From: Chloroflexota bacterium
GTDB lineage: Bacteria; Chloroflexota; Anaerolineae; J036; Brachytrichaceae
Assembly (NCBI GenBank): GCA_023488685.1
Contig: JAMDDR010000074.1
Coordinates: 1 to 37,738, forward strand
Length of the DNA: 37,738 bases
Direction of reading: 5' to 3'
Position 1 is the stretch's first letter. Each line of letters begins with the position of its first letter. The notes under the pieces are model-generated. The model did not search any database. It was not told the origin of the DNA and saw only the letters and a list, made by a program, of their open reading frames with translations. This document shows, piece by piece, positions 32,001-37,738 of the stretch. The translations under genes were made by a program, and so were the position numbers.

Positions 32001-33260
32001 ATGGGAAAACGGGTGAGTGTATCAACGACCCAACCAAAAACAGCAAACACGGCACAGACAATACCGTCAGCAGCAACCGCACCGTCTGCATCTGATGAGC
32101 GCCGTAGTCGATTATTGAAAACCGTCGTCTATTACGTCGCCTTTATCGCGCTCGGTCTTTGTAGTGCTTCCTTTGGGCCCACGCTGCCGGGATTGGCAGA
32201 ACATACACGCACACGGCTTAGTGAAATCAGCTTTCTGTTTACCGCGCGCTCCACGGGCTACCTGCTCGGGACCCTGTTGGGCGGGCGGCTGTATGACCGG
32301 GTACGGGGCCATCCTGTGATGGCGGTGGCCCTGTTCTTCATGGTGCTCCTGCTGGCGGTGACACCCGTGCTGCCTTTGCTCTGGCTGCTCACGCTCGTGT
32401 TGTTCCCCCTGGGTATGGCTGAAGGCGTGCTGGATGTGGGTGCTAACACGTTGCTGGTGTGGGTGCATCGTCGCAATGTGGCGCCGTTCATGAATGGGTT
32501 GCATTTCTTTTTTGGCGTAGGCTCGTTCCTGTCACCCATCATCATCGCCCAGTTCGTGCTGCTCAGCGGGGATATTACCTGGGCTTATTGGGCTTTGGCA
32601 CTGCTCATTGCGCCAGTCATCCTGGCCGTACTGCGGTTGCCCAGTCCCAAACCATATGTGGTATCGCAATCTGTCCACATACAACGAATCAACTATCGAT
32701 TGGTATCCCTGATCGCACTGTTCTTCTTCGTGTACGTCGGCGCTGAAGTCGGCTTCGGCAACTGGGTGTTCACGTATATCGTGAAACTGAACCTGGGCGA
32801 CCAAACAATCGCTGCGTATCTCACATCCTCATTTTGGGGAGCGCTGACATTTGGGCGTCTGTTATCCATTCCCATCACGGCGCGTTTCAGTCCACGTACA
32901 GTCTTGTTGGCCGATCTGGCCGGCTGCATGCTAAGCATCAGCATCATGTTATTGTGGCCGGGGACGATGGCCGTCATGTGGATTGGCGCGTTTGGCCTCG
33001 GTTTTTCCATGGCCTCGATCTTTCCCACCATGCTTTCCTTCGCCGAACGACGCATGCAAATCACCGGCCAGGTCAACAGTTGGTTCTTTGCGGGGTCCGC
33101 AGCGGGCAGTATGCTCTTGCCCTGGCTGATTGGGCAGTGGTTCGAATCGGTCGGGCCACAAGTCATGCTGCAGGTCGTCGCCGCCAGCCTGGCCGTCGAA
33201 GCGCTCACGTTCGCCATATTGATCGTGTACTCGAACCGGCTCACCCCGACGGAGCACTAA
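32001..33260 (+). CDS. MFS transporter, MFSD4/FucP-like branch
   Basis: This major facilitator carrier (about 419 residues from ATG 32001) has about 12 membrane helices in two halves. After a hydrophilic, Ser/Thr/Ala-rich N-terminus of about 35 residues, the first helix leads into GPTLPGLAEHT and the loop GGRLYDRVRGHP, a conserved motif-A variant. The segment RLSEISFLFTARSTGYLLG resembles the sodium-glucose carrier MFSD4 and the fucose permease group, so sugar transport is plausible. A GTG at 32013 is an alternative start. The YciI-like gene begins 11 bases after the stop. Confidence 0.85.
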   Translation: MGKRVSVSTTQPKTANTAQTIPSAATAPSASDERRSRLLKTVVYYVAFIALGLCSASFGPTLPGLAEHTRTRLSEISFLFTARSTGYLLGTLLGGRLYDRVRGHPVMAVALFFMVLLLAVTPVLPLLWLLTLVLFPLGMAEGVLDVGANTLLVWVHRRNVAPFMNGLHFFFGVGSFLSPIIIAQFVLLSGDITWAYWALALLIAPVILAVLRLPSPKPYVVSQSVHIQRINYRLVSLIALFFFVYVGAEVGFGNWVFTYIVKLNLGDQTIAAYLTSSFWGALTFGRLLSIPITARFSPRTVLLADLAGCMLSISIMLLWPGTMAVMWIGAFGLGFSMASIFPTMLSFAERRMQITGQVNSWFFAGSAAGSMLLPWLIGQWFESVGPQVMLQVVAASLAVEALTFAILIVYSNRLTPTEH

Positions 33261-33271
33261 CGAAGGATCAT

Positions 33272-33577
33272 ATGATGCATCATTTCATCGTGGAGTTGAC
33301 ATACACCGTTCCATTTGAACAACTCGCCGGCGCCTTACCCGCCCACCGCGCCTATCTCCAGGCCGGATACGATCAGGGCTGGCTGTTATTCTCAGGCCCA
33401 CAAATACCTAAGATCGGGGGCATTATCGTCGCGCGCGCCAGGTCGCTTGATGACCTCAAGCACTTCTTTCTCAATGACCCCTTCCAGGGGCAGGGATTGG
33501 CCTCCTACCGGTATATCGAGTTTGAGCCAGTGAAGCGCCAACCCTTCATGGATGACTGGGCAACGTACGAAGGATGA
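33272..33577 (+). CDS. YciI-like protein
   Basis: This 101-residue protein has the dimeric alpha/beta-barrel (ferredoxin-like) YciI fold. Supporting segments are HRAYLQAGYDQGWLLFSGP, GGIIVARARSLDDLKHFF and NDPFQGQGLASYRYIEFEP. YciI proteins have a conserved His-Asp pair and unclear enzymatic roles. The start is set at the ATG at 33272 with AAGGA four bases upstream; the next ATG (33275) is equally possible. A much longer frame reaching back to 32834 is an out-of-frame read through the MFS gene and is rejected. It is probably co-transcribed with the MFS gene. Confidence 0.88.
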   Translation: MMHHFIVELTYTVPFEQLAGALPAHRAYLQAGYDQGWLLFSGPQIPKIGGIIVARARSLDDLKHFFLNDPFQGQGLASYRYIEFEPVKRQPFMDDWATYEG

Positions 33578-33593
33578 TTTTGGAAAAGGTGAC

Positions 33594-33627
33594 ACCACAC
33601 CCGTGCCAACTGCCGGTCGGGTGTGGT
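33594..33627 (+). terminator. Hairpin after the YciI-like gene, possible weak terminator
   Basis: Perfect 10-bp arms (33594-33603 ACCACACCCG and 33618-33627) enclose a 14-base loop. It lies 17 bases after the stop. There is no T-run, so termination would be weak or Rho-assisted. Nothing else is recognised in the rest of the 245-bp gap to the helicase gene. Confidence 0.45.
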
Positions 33628-33822
33628 ATCATATGGCGTCTGCACATTCGGGGGGCACTGGTAACGTTGTTACTCCATCCTCGTCTGTCATACAATGTTT
33701 ATCTGCACCCGGCGATGATGCCGCCTGTCTCGATGACACGGGCGAGCACTTGTGATACACCAGCCGCGTCGGTCCCCTAACGGACGCAGAAATTGAAATG
33801 AGCTGGTGTAAACAAGGAAGAA

Positions 33823-35196
33823 ATGCAATTTACCGATTTCACGCTCGATGCACGCTTGCAGCGAGCCATCAACACGGCCGGCTACGAGATGCCCACACCT
33901 ATCCAGGTGAAGACCATACCGCTAGCCCTGTCCGGTCAGGATATCATTGGCACGGCCCAAACAGGCACGGGTAAGACAGCAGCATTCGTGTTGCCTATTC
34001 TGCAACATCTGTTGGGCAAACAGGTCCGCCCCTCCCGCACACGTGCTCTCATCGTGACACCCACACGTGAGCTGGCGGAACAAATCAACACGGCAATTCA
34101 ACAGTTGGCCCGCTTCACCAACATTCGTTCGGCAAGCGTATACGGCGGCGTGGGCATGGGGCCCCAGGAACAGGCCTTTCGCCAGGGCGTCGACATTATC
34201 GTCGCATGTCCGGGCCGCCTTCTCGACCACATCGAACACGGCAAGACGCTCGACGGCGTCGAGGTGCTTGTCTTGGACGAGGCCGACCGGATGCTCGACA
34301 TGGGTTTCCTGCCCGACGTCCGGCGTATCCTGAGGCATCTGCCACGCGAGCGCCAGTCCATGCTCTTCTCGGCGACATTTGCGCCGGAGTTGCACAGCCT
34401 GTCAGCGGGTATGCTGCGCAAACCAGCACGTGTTGACGTCGGCAATGGTCAACCACCCCGCCGCATCGCTCACGCGCTCTACCCGATCTCCCAGCATCTC
34501 AAGACATCTCTGACGCTGGCCTTACTGAAACAGAGCAACGCCTACTCGGCGCTGGTTTTCACCCGCACCAAGCACCGCGCTGATCGTGTCGCACGTCAGA
34601 TCAAGCAGGCCGGTTACACCGTTGCGACGTTGCACTCCAACAAGTCACAGAACCAGCGCCAACAAGCACTCAACGGTTTCCGCTCCGGAAAAATACACAT
34701 CCTGGTCGCGACGGATATCGCTGCGCGCGGGCTTGATATCGCCACAGTAACGCACGTTATCAACTACGACATCCCGGATACGCCTGATGCCTACATCCAC
34801 CGCATCGGCCGCACCGGCCGTGTCGAACGTGAAGGTGACGCGATGACGCTTGTCACTGCCGAGGACAACGCCATGATCCGCGATATCGAGCGCGCACTGG
34901 GCAAGTCCATTGAGCGGCGTACGGTGACCGATTTTGATTACGCCGCGTCTGCGCCTGAGCGCCAGGACGCTCCATATACATCCCAGCAGGGTAAACGGTC
35001 AGGAAGTCGCGAGTTTGAATACGCCCGCCGGTCGCCACGCGATAGTGGGCGACCGAGTACTCGCAACACCACAGCCCCTGCTCCGGTCACACCTGTGCGA
35101 CAAACTGAAACCCAGCAGGACGAGCAGCCACGCCGGCCTGCCCGCGTACCCAATGGGAGTTGGCGTAAACCACAGCGCCGCTTCGCACATAGATAG
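33823..35196 (+). CDS. DEAD-box ATP-dependent RNA helicase, RhlE-like
   Basis: This 457-residue helicase unwinds short RNA duplexes, typically in ribosome assembly, RNA decay or cold adaptation. The Q-motif region (FTDFTLDARLQRAINTAGYEMPTPIQ, split by F and Q) is at the start. Motif I is AQTGTGKT (45-52), then PTRELA, DEAD (152-155), SAT (about 183), ATDIAARGLDI and HRIGRTGR (326-333). The last 75 residues are a basic, disordered, Arg/Pro-rich tail expected to bind RNA. RhlE is the closest group by motif spacing. AAGGA lies a few bases before the ATG. A strong terminator follows. Confidence 0.95.
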   Translation: MQFTDFTLDARLQRAINTAGYEMPTPIQVKTIPLALSGQDIIGTAQTGTGKTAAFVLPILQHLLGKQVRPSRTRALIVTPTRELAEQINTAIQQLARFTNIRSASVYGGVGMGPQEQAFRQGVDIIVACPGRLLDHIEHGKTLDGVEVLVLDEADRMLDMGFLPDVRRILRHLPRERQSMLFSATFAPELHSLSAGMLRKPARVDVGNGQPPRRIAHALYPISQHLKTSLTLALLKQSNAYSALVFTRTKHRADRVARQIKQAGYTVATLHSNKSQNQRQQALNGFRSGKIHILVATDIAARGLDIATVTHVINYDIPDTPDAYIHRIGRTGRVEREGDAMTLVTAEDNAMIRDIERALGKSIERRTVTDFDYAASAPERQDAPYTSQQGKRSGSREFEYARRSPRDSGRPSTRNTTAPAPVTPVRQTETQQDEQPRRPARVPNGSWRKPQRRFAHR

Positions 35197-35225
35197 CTGT
35201 AAATGTGAGCTTACGCTTGCTATCG

Positions 35226-35271
35226 AGGGCGCTGAAGCTGGGGGTCTCCCCGGCCTCAGCGCCCTTTTTTT
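35226..35271 (+). terminator. Intrinsic terminator of the DEAD-box helicase gene
   Basis: The stem pairs GGGCGCTGA (35227-35235) with TCAGCGCCC (35256-35264), with an inner GGGG/CCCC stem. It is followed by seven T residues (35265-35271). It lies 30 bases after the helicase stop codon. Confidence 0.93.
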
Positions 35272-35312
35272 GTTCGGCCATCTTCGCAAAGTGCCGTGCT
35301 TGCTGTAAGCAA

Positions 35313-35339
35313 GTAGGGCAAGCTGACAGCTTGCCCTAC
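35313..35339. repeat. Perfect palindromic hairpin, 12-bp arms
   Basis: GTAGGGCAAGCT (35313-35324), loop GAC, then AGCTTGCCCTAC (35328-35339). The very short loop and perfect arms look like an intergenic REP-type element, which can be a multi-copy element in such genomes. Only one copy is in this window. Confidence 0.7.
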
Positions 35340-35350
35340 CTCTGGGCTTT

Positions 35351-35414
35351 CAGTTGTCAGTTGTCAGATGTCAGGAAGCCCTGACGACCGGTTGTCAGGT
35401 CGTTTTGACAACTG
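35351..35414. repeat. TTGTCAG repeat patch with inverted ends
   Basis: Two adjacent TTGTCAG units, a variant ATGTCAG and a further TTGTCAG unit lie between CAGTTGTCA (35351-35359) and its inverted copy TGACAACTG (35406-35414). It may fold as an imperfect hairpin. No function is assigned. Confidence 0.55.
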
Positions 35415-35458
35415 GGCGTGACCTGCGGGAGAAACCGCTCCATGCACCCAGCCCCTTT

Positions 35459-35488
35459 TTGACATTGCGCGCCAGGTGCATCGATGAT
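35459..35488 (+). promoter_or_regulatory. Candidate promoter of the aldolase-like gene
   Basis: Perfect TTGACA (35459-35464), an 18-base spacer and GATGAT (35483-35488) predict a start near 35495, about 35 bases before the ATG at 35531. Confidence 0.5.
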
Positions 35489-35530
35489 ATATGTTGAGAC
35501 GCTTGATTCTTGATAAACAGATAGGTGTGC

Positions 35531-36430
35531 ATGAGTATCGTATCAATGCCCGAACTGCTCGCACGTGCGCAGCAAGACAAATATGCGGTCGGCTACTTTG
35601 AGGCCTGGGATCAGTATTCCCTCGAAGCCGTGTTGGAAGCAGCCGAGGAGTGCGGTTCGCCCACCATCCTCGGTTTTGGCGGCGCAGTCGCCAATCAGGC
35701 GTGGCTGGATCGCCACGGCGTGGAGGAATTGGCGGCGCTCGCGCGCTGTCTGGCAGAGCGGTCCACTGTCCCCGCCGCCGTCCTGTTCAATGAAGCACGC
35801 ACGTTCAACCAGATAGAACGTGGTCTGCGTGCCGGGTGCAACACAGTCATGTTGGATTCGTCGCATATGCCGTTCGACGAGAACCTGGCATGGACGCGCA
35901 AGGTGGTGGAAGTTGCGCACCCATTCGAGGCAGCCGTGGAAGCAGAATTAGGGCATCTGGCTGACGGCAGTGATCCCTCGGTGCAAGCGTCCGGTACTGA
36001 TCCGCAGGAAGCGGCGCGTTTTGTCGAACAAAGTGGTGTCGATGCTCTGGCCGTCTCCATTGGGAACGTCCACATCCTGTCAACAGGTGAAGCGGCCATC
36101 GATCTTGAATTGCTCGAACGCATTCATAGCGCAGTGCGCGTCCCACTTGTCATCCACGGCGGCACCGGCTTCCCCCCATCAGCGATCAGGGCGGCCATCG
36201 ATCACGGTGTCGCCAAGTTTAACGTAGGGACACGCCTGAAACAGGCCTACCTAGCGGGTGTTCACGCAGCCCTCACAACCCTCATGGCCCTTCCCGGCAG
36301 ACCAAACGTGCATAATGTAGTCGGGTCACGAGGTGAGGAAGATGTCTTTAACCAGGGCAAGGCTAGAATAAAGGCAGAAGTGATTGCGCTCATGCGTCTG
36401 TACGGTAGTGCGGGCATGGCAAACACCTGA
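35531..36430 (+). CDS. Class II fructose-bisphosphate-aldolase-family protein with altered active site
   Basis: This 299-residue TIM-barrel protein aligns with class II aldolases along its length: MLDSSHMPFDENLAWTRKVVE, VEAELGHLADG, VDALAVSIGNVH and PLVIHGGTGFPPSAIRAAI. Two zinc ligands are kept, His181 and His209. The signature HLDHG, which holds the catalytic Asp and the first zinc His, is replaced by LFNEA, giving Asn87 and Glu88. The usual GTAHGxY is GNVHILS. Normal aldol cleavage is doubtful; an altered metal site or another reaction on a related sugar is more likely. The start is ATG 35531, with GTG 35525 as alternative. The stop codon lies in a short hairpin. The URO-D-like gene follows about 100 bp later. 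Confidence 0.83.
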   Translation: MSIVSMPELLARAQQDKYAVGYFEAWDQYSLEAVLEAAEECGSPTILGFGGAVANQAWLDRHGVEELAALARCLAERSTVPAAVLFNEARTFNQIERGLRAGCNTVMLDSSHMPFDENLAWTRKVVEVAHPFEAAVEAELGHLADGSDPSVQASGTDPQEAARFVEQSGVDALAVSIGNVHILSTGEAAIDLELLERIHSAVRVPLVIHGGTGFPPSAIRAAIDHGVAKFNVGTRLKQAYLAGVHAALTTLMALPGRPNVHNVVGSRGEEDVFNQGKARIKAEVIALMRLYGSAGMANT

Positions 36431-36449
36431 TGGCGCAGAATCGCCATCA
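36428..36449 (+). other. Small hairpin overlapping the aldolase-like stop codon
   Basis: TGATGGCG (36428-36435) and CGCCATCA (36442-36449) pair perfectly around a 6-base loop, and the stem includes the TGA stop codon. No T-run follows, so a terminator role is doubtful. Confidence 0.35.
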
Positions 36450-36531
36450 CCACAACGATCTTGGCGCTCGGTCATGAATGCGGGTTAGCCGTCGCAGATG
36501 AGCGTCATACGCTGATTGGAGAACCTTGAGC

Positions 36532-37632
36532 ATGAACTCTCGTGAACGCATGTTAATCGCCTTGAATAATGGGCGTCCCGACCGTCTCCCGTGCCAGGTC
36601 CATGGCTGGATGGATTATTACCTCAAACACTATCTCGATGGCATGGATTGGTGGCAGGCTTATGCAAAGTTTGACATGGACTATGCCATCTACGTCTCGC
36701 CACGCTACACCTATTCTGATCGTGACCTGTCCAGGTGGCGCACCGAGCGCAAAGACCTCGGGAGCGACCGCGATGGTGTTCACCGTTGGGAAGAGATCAT
36801 CACAACGCCGAAAGGATCGTTGCACCATGCCGGCGCGTGGAACGAAATCACAGCCTGGGAGACGGAGCACCTGATCAAGACCGAAGACGATTTCAAATTG
36901 TGGGCGGAATTTTCACCCGTCCCCACAGGTATTGACTTCAAACCCATCCAGGATGTCAAGGACCGGCTTGGCGATAAGGGCATTATCCGTAGCCATCCAT
37001 TCAGCCCGGGCCAGGGTAGCCCGTGGCAGAGCTTCTGTACGCTGGTTGGCACACAACCCGCCATCATGATGGCTGTAGACCAATCGGATTTCGTCCATGA
37101 CGCGTTGAACGCCATCCTGCAAAAGACGCTGTGCGTCACCGAGATGTGGAAAGGCACACCAGCCGACATGGTCGAGACGGGTGGCGGCGCCGGGTCCAAC
37201 ACCGTGATCAGCCCCAGGATGTTCAAGGAATTCTGTGTCCCCTACGATCAGAAACAACATGCCGCGCTCCATGCTGCCGGTGTGAAGATCGTCTATCACT
37301 TGTGCGGCGGCGTGATGCACATGCTCGAACTGGTGACCCAGAACGGCGCAGACGGGTTGGAGACGATGACACCCCCATCGATGGGTGGCGACTGTGATCT
37401 GTGCGAGGCTTCGCGGCGTGTTGGCGATAGGCTCTTCTTCATCGGTGGGTTTGACCAGAACGCCGGCTTCGAGCACGGCACACCGGTACGCGCGCGCCAG
37501 TTGGTGTTCGAATGCTTCGAGGCTACCAAAGATCACGCGGGTTACATCATCGCGCCTTCCGACCACTTCTTCCACGGCGATCCTGCCAACTTGCAGGCCT
37601 TCGCCGATGCTGCAAAAGAGTGCGTCTACTAA
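36532..37632 (+). CDS. URO-D-fold protein, third in the window
   Basis: This 366-residue protein begins MNSRERMLIALNNGRPDRLP, the usual N-terminus of URO-D-like methyltransferase relatives. It has the motif VYHLCGGVMHMLEL with His256 and Cys258 in the HxC zinc position, then FFIGGFDQNAGF and APSDHFFHGDP. SDHFFHG stands where methyltransferases have their last zinc Cys, and the second URO-D-like gene has SDHSIP at the same place. GGAGAA lies eight bases before the ATG at 36532; the TTG at 36526 is less likely. The proximity to the aldolase-like gene suggests sugar metabolism. The reaction is unknown. Confidence 0.83.
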   Translation: MNSRERMLIALNNGRPDRLPCQVHGWMDYYLKHYLDGMDWWQAYAKFDMDYAIYVSPRYTYSDRDLSRWRTERKDLGSDRDGVHRWEEIITTPKGSLHHAGAWNEITAWETEHLIKTEDDFKLWAEFSPVPTGIDFKPIQDVKDRLGDKGIIRSHPFSPGQGSPWQSFCTLVGTQPAIMMAVDQSDFVHDALNAILQKTLCVTEMWKGTPADMVETGGGAGSNTVISPRMFKEFCVPYDQKQHAALHAAGVKIVYHLCGGVMHMLELVTQNGADGLETMTPPSMGGDCDLCEASRRVGDRLFFIGGFDQNAGFEHGTPVRARQLVFECFEATKDHAGYIIAPSDHFFHGDPANLQAFADAAKECVY

Positions 37633-37683
37633 GGCATCTACTATTCAGCTTAGCATAAGTTGCTTTACAGGTAAGCCGGCGGC

Positions 37684-37738
37684 ATGAACAAAACTCAGCA
37701 GCAAATCCGGTCTGCGACGCAAGCGGGAGAAGCCTTGA
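37684..37738 (+). CDS. Start of an unidentified gene, truncated by window edge
   Basis: An ATG at 37684 opens a frame of 18 codons (begins MNKTQQQIRS) that reaches the end of the window. Two in-frame stops lie upstream. No strong ribosome site is seen. The fragment is too short to assign; its position after a URO-D-like gene makes an operon partner possible. Confidence 0.35.
   Translation, partial: MNKTQQQIRSATQAGEAL

Larger units (their letters stand above)
35197..35530. other. Non-coding spacer with terminator, repeats and promoter
   Basis: No gene is seen in these 334 bp. In order they hold the helicase terminator, a perfect palindromic hairpin, a TTGTCAG-type repeat patch framed by inverted repeats, and a promoter for the aldolase-like gene; each is listed separately. 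The stretch 35415-35458 shows nothing recognisable. Confidence 0.6.

Noticed and set aside
31886..32050. N-terminal extension of the SIMPL-domain frame
   Set aside because: It would hide the lipoprotein signal 55 residues inside the protein; GGAGG before the ATG at 31885 supports the shorter form.
32834..33271. N-terminal extension of the YciI-like frame
   Set aside because: It overlaps the MFS gene out of frame, and a ribosome site plus ATG at 33272 give a standard-length YciI protein.
35313..35339. Palindrome as a CRISPR repeat
   Set aside because: Only one copy is present, with no spacer periodicity and no cas genes.
27971..37632. URO-D-like genes as hemE of a haem pathway
   Set aside because: No other haem gene is near, porphyrin-decarboxylase blocks are absent, and three divergent copies do not fit a housekeeping hemE.

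Overview
The window looks like chromosomal DNA of a free-living bacterium of moderately high GC. The mix suggests Chloroflexota (Anaerolineae/Caldilineae-like): FtsH, MutS and QueA beside several MFS carriers, a GT-C-type membrane protein, a GH38 alpha-mannosidase, three URO-D-fold proteins, and several genes whose -10 box sits almost at the start codon. The phylum is inferred from gene content; no rRNA or other decisive marker is present. No tRNA, rRNA, CRISPR array, IS element or prophage was found.

Layout. (1) 2-1102: 3' part of a sensor histidine kinase, cut by the window edge. (2) 1156-10912, all minus strand: sugar-kinase-like phosphotransferase, GNAT acetyltransferase, PAC2-family protein, second GNAT, two translationally coupled MFS carriers, a large GT-C-like membrane protein, and queA. 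(3) 10913-13192: a regulatory region, then ftsH and a strong terminator facing the next block. (4) 13193-15022, minus strand: YitT-family membrane protein and a tyrosine-recombinase-fold protein that has lost most catalytic residues. (5) 15147-23182, plus strand: membrane-anchored lamin-tail-like protein, AlbA_2/HATPase protein, then a compact run of mutS, an alpha/beta hydrolase and an ABC exporter half-transporter. (6) 23154-30401: GH38 alpha-mannosidase on the minus strand, divergent from an oxidoreductase (Gfo/Idh/MocA), SDR and two URO-D-like genes on the plus strand. (7) 30398-31885, minus strand: pyroglutamyl peptidase and a SIMPL-domain lipoprotein. (8) 32001-35196, plus strand: MFS carrier, YciI-like protein, DEAD-box RNA helicase with a strong terminator. 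(9) 35197-37738: a repeat-bearing spacer, an atypical class II aldolase homologue, a third URO-D-like gene, and the first codons of another gene at the edge.

The most coherent functional theme is carbohydrate catabolism. The alpha-mannosidase, Gfo/Idh and SDR dehydrogenases, aldolase-like protein and three URO-D-like proteins could act on a modified sugar. The URO-D homologues lie far from any haem genes and two keep a zinc-type HxC motif, so they are better candidates for methyltransferase-like or other sugar-linked roles than for haem synthesis. The substrate is unknown.
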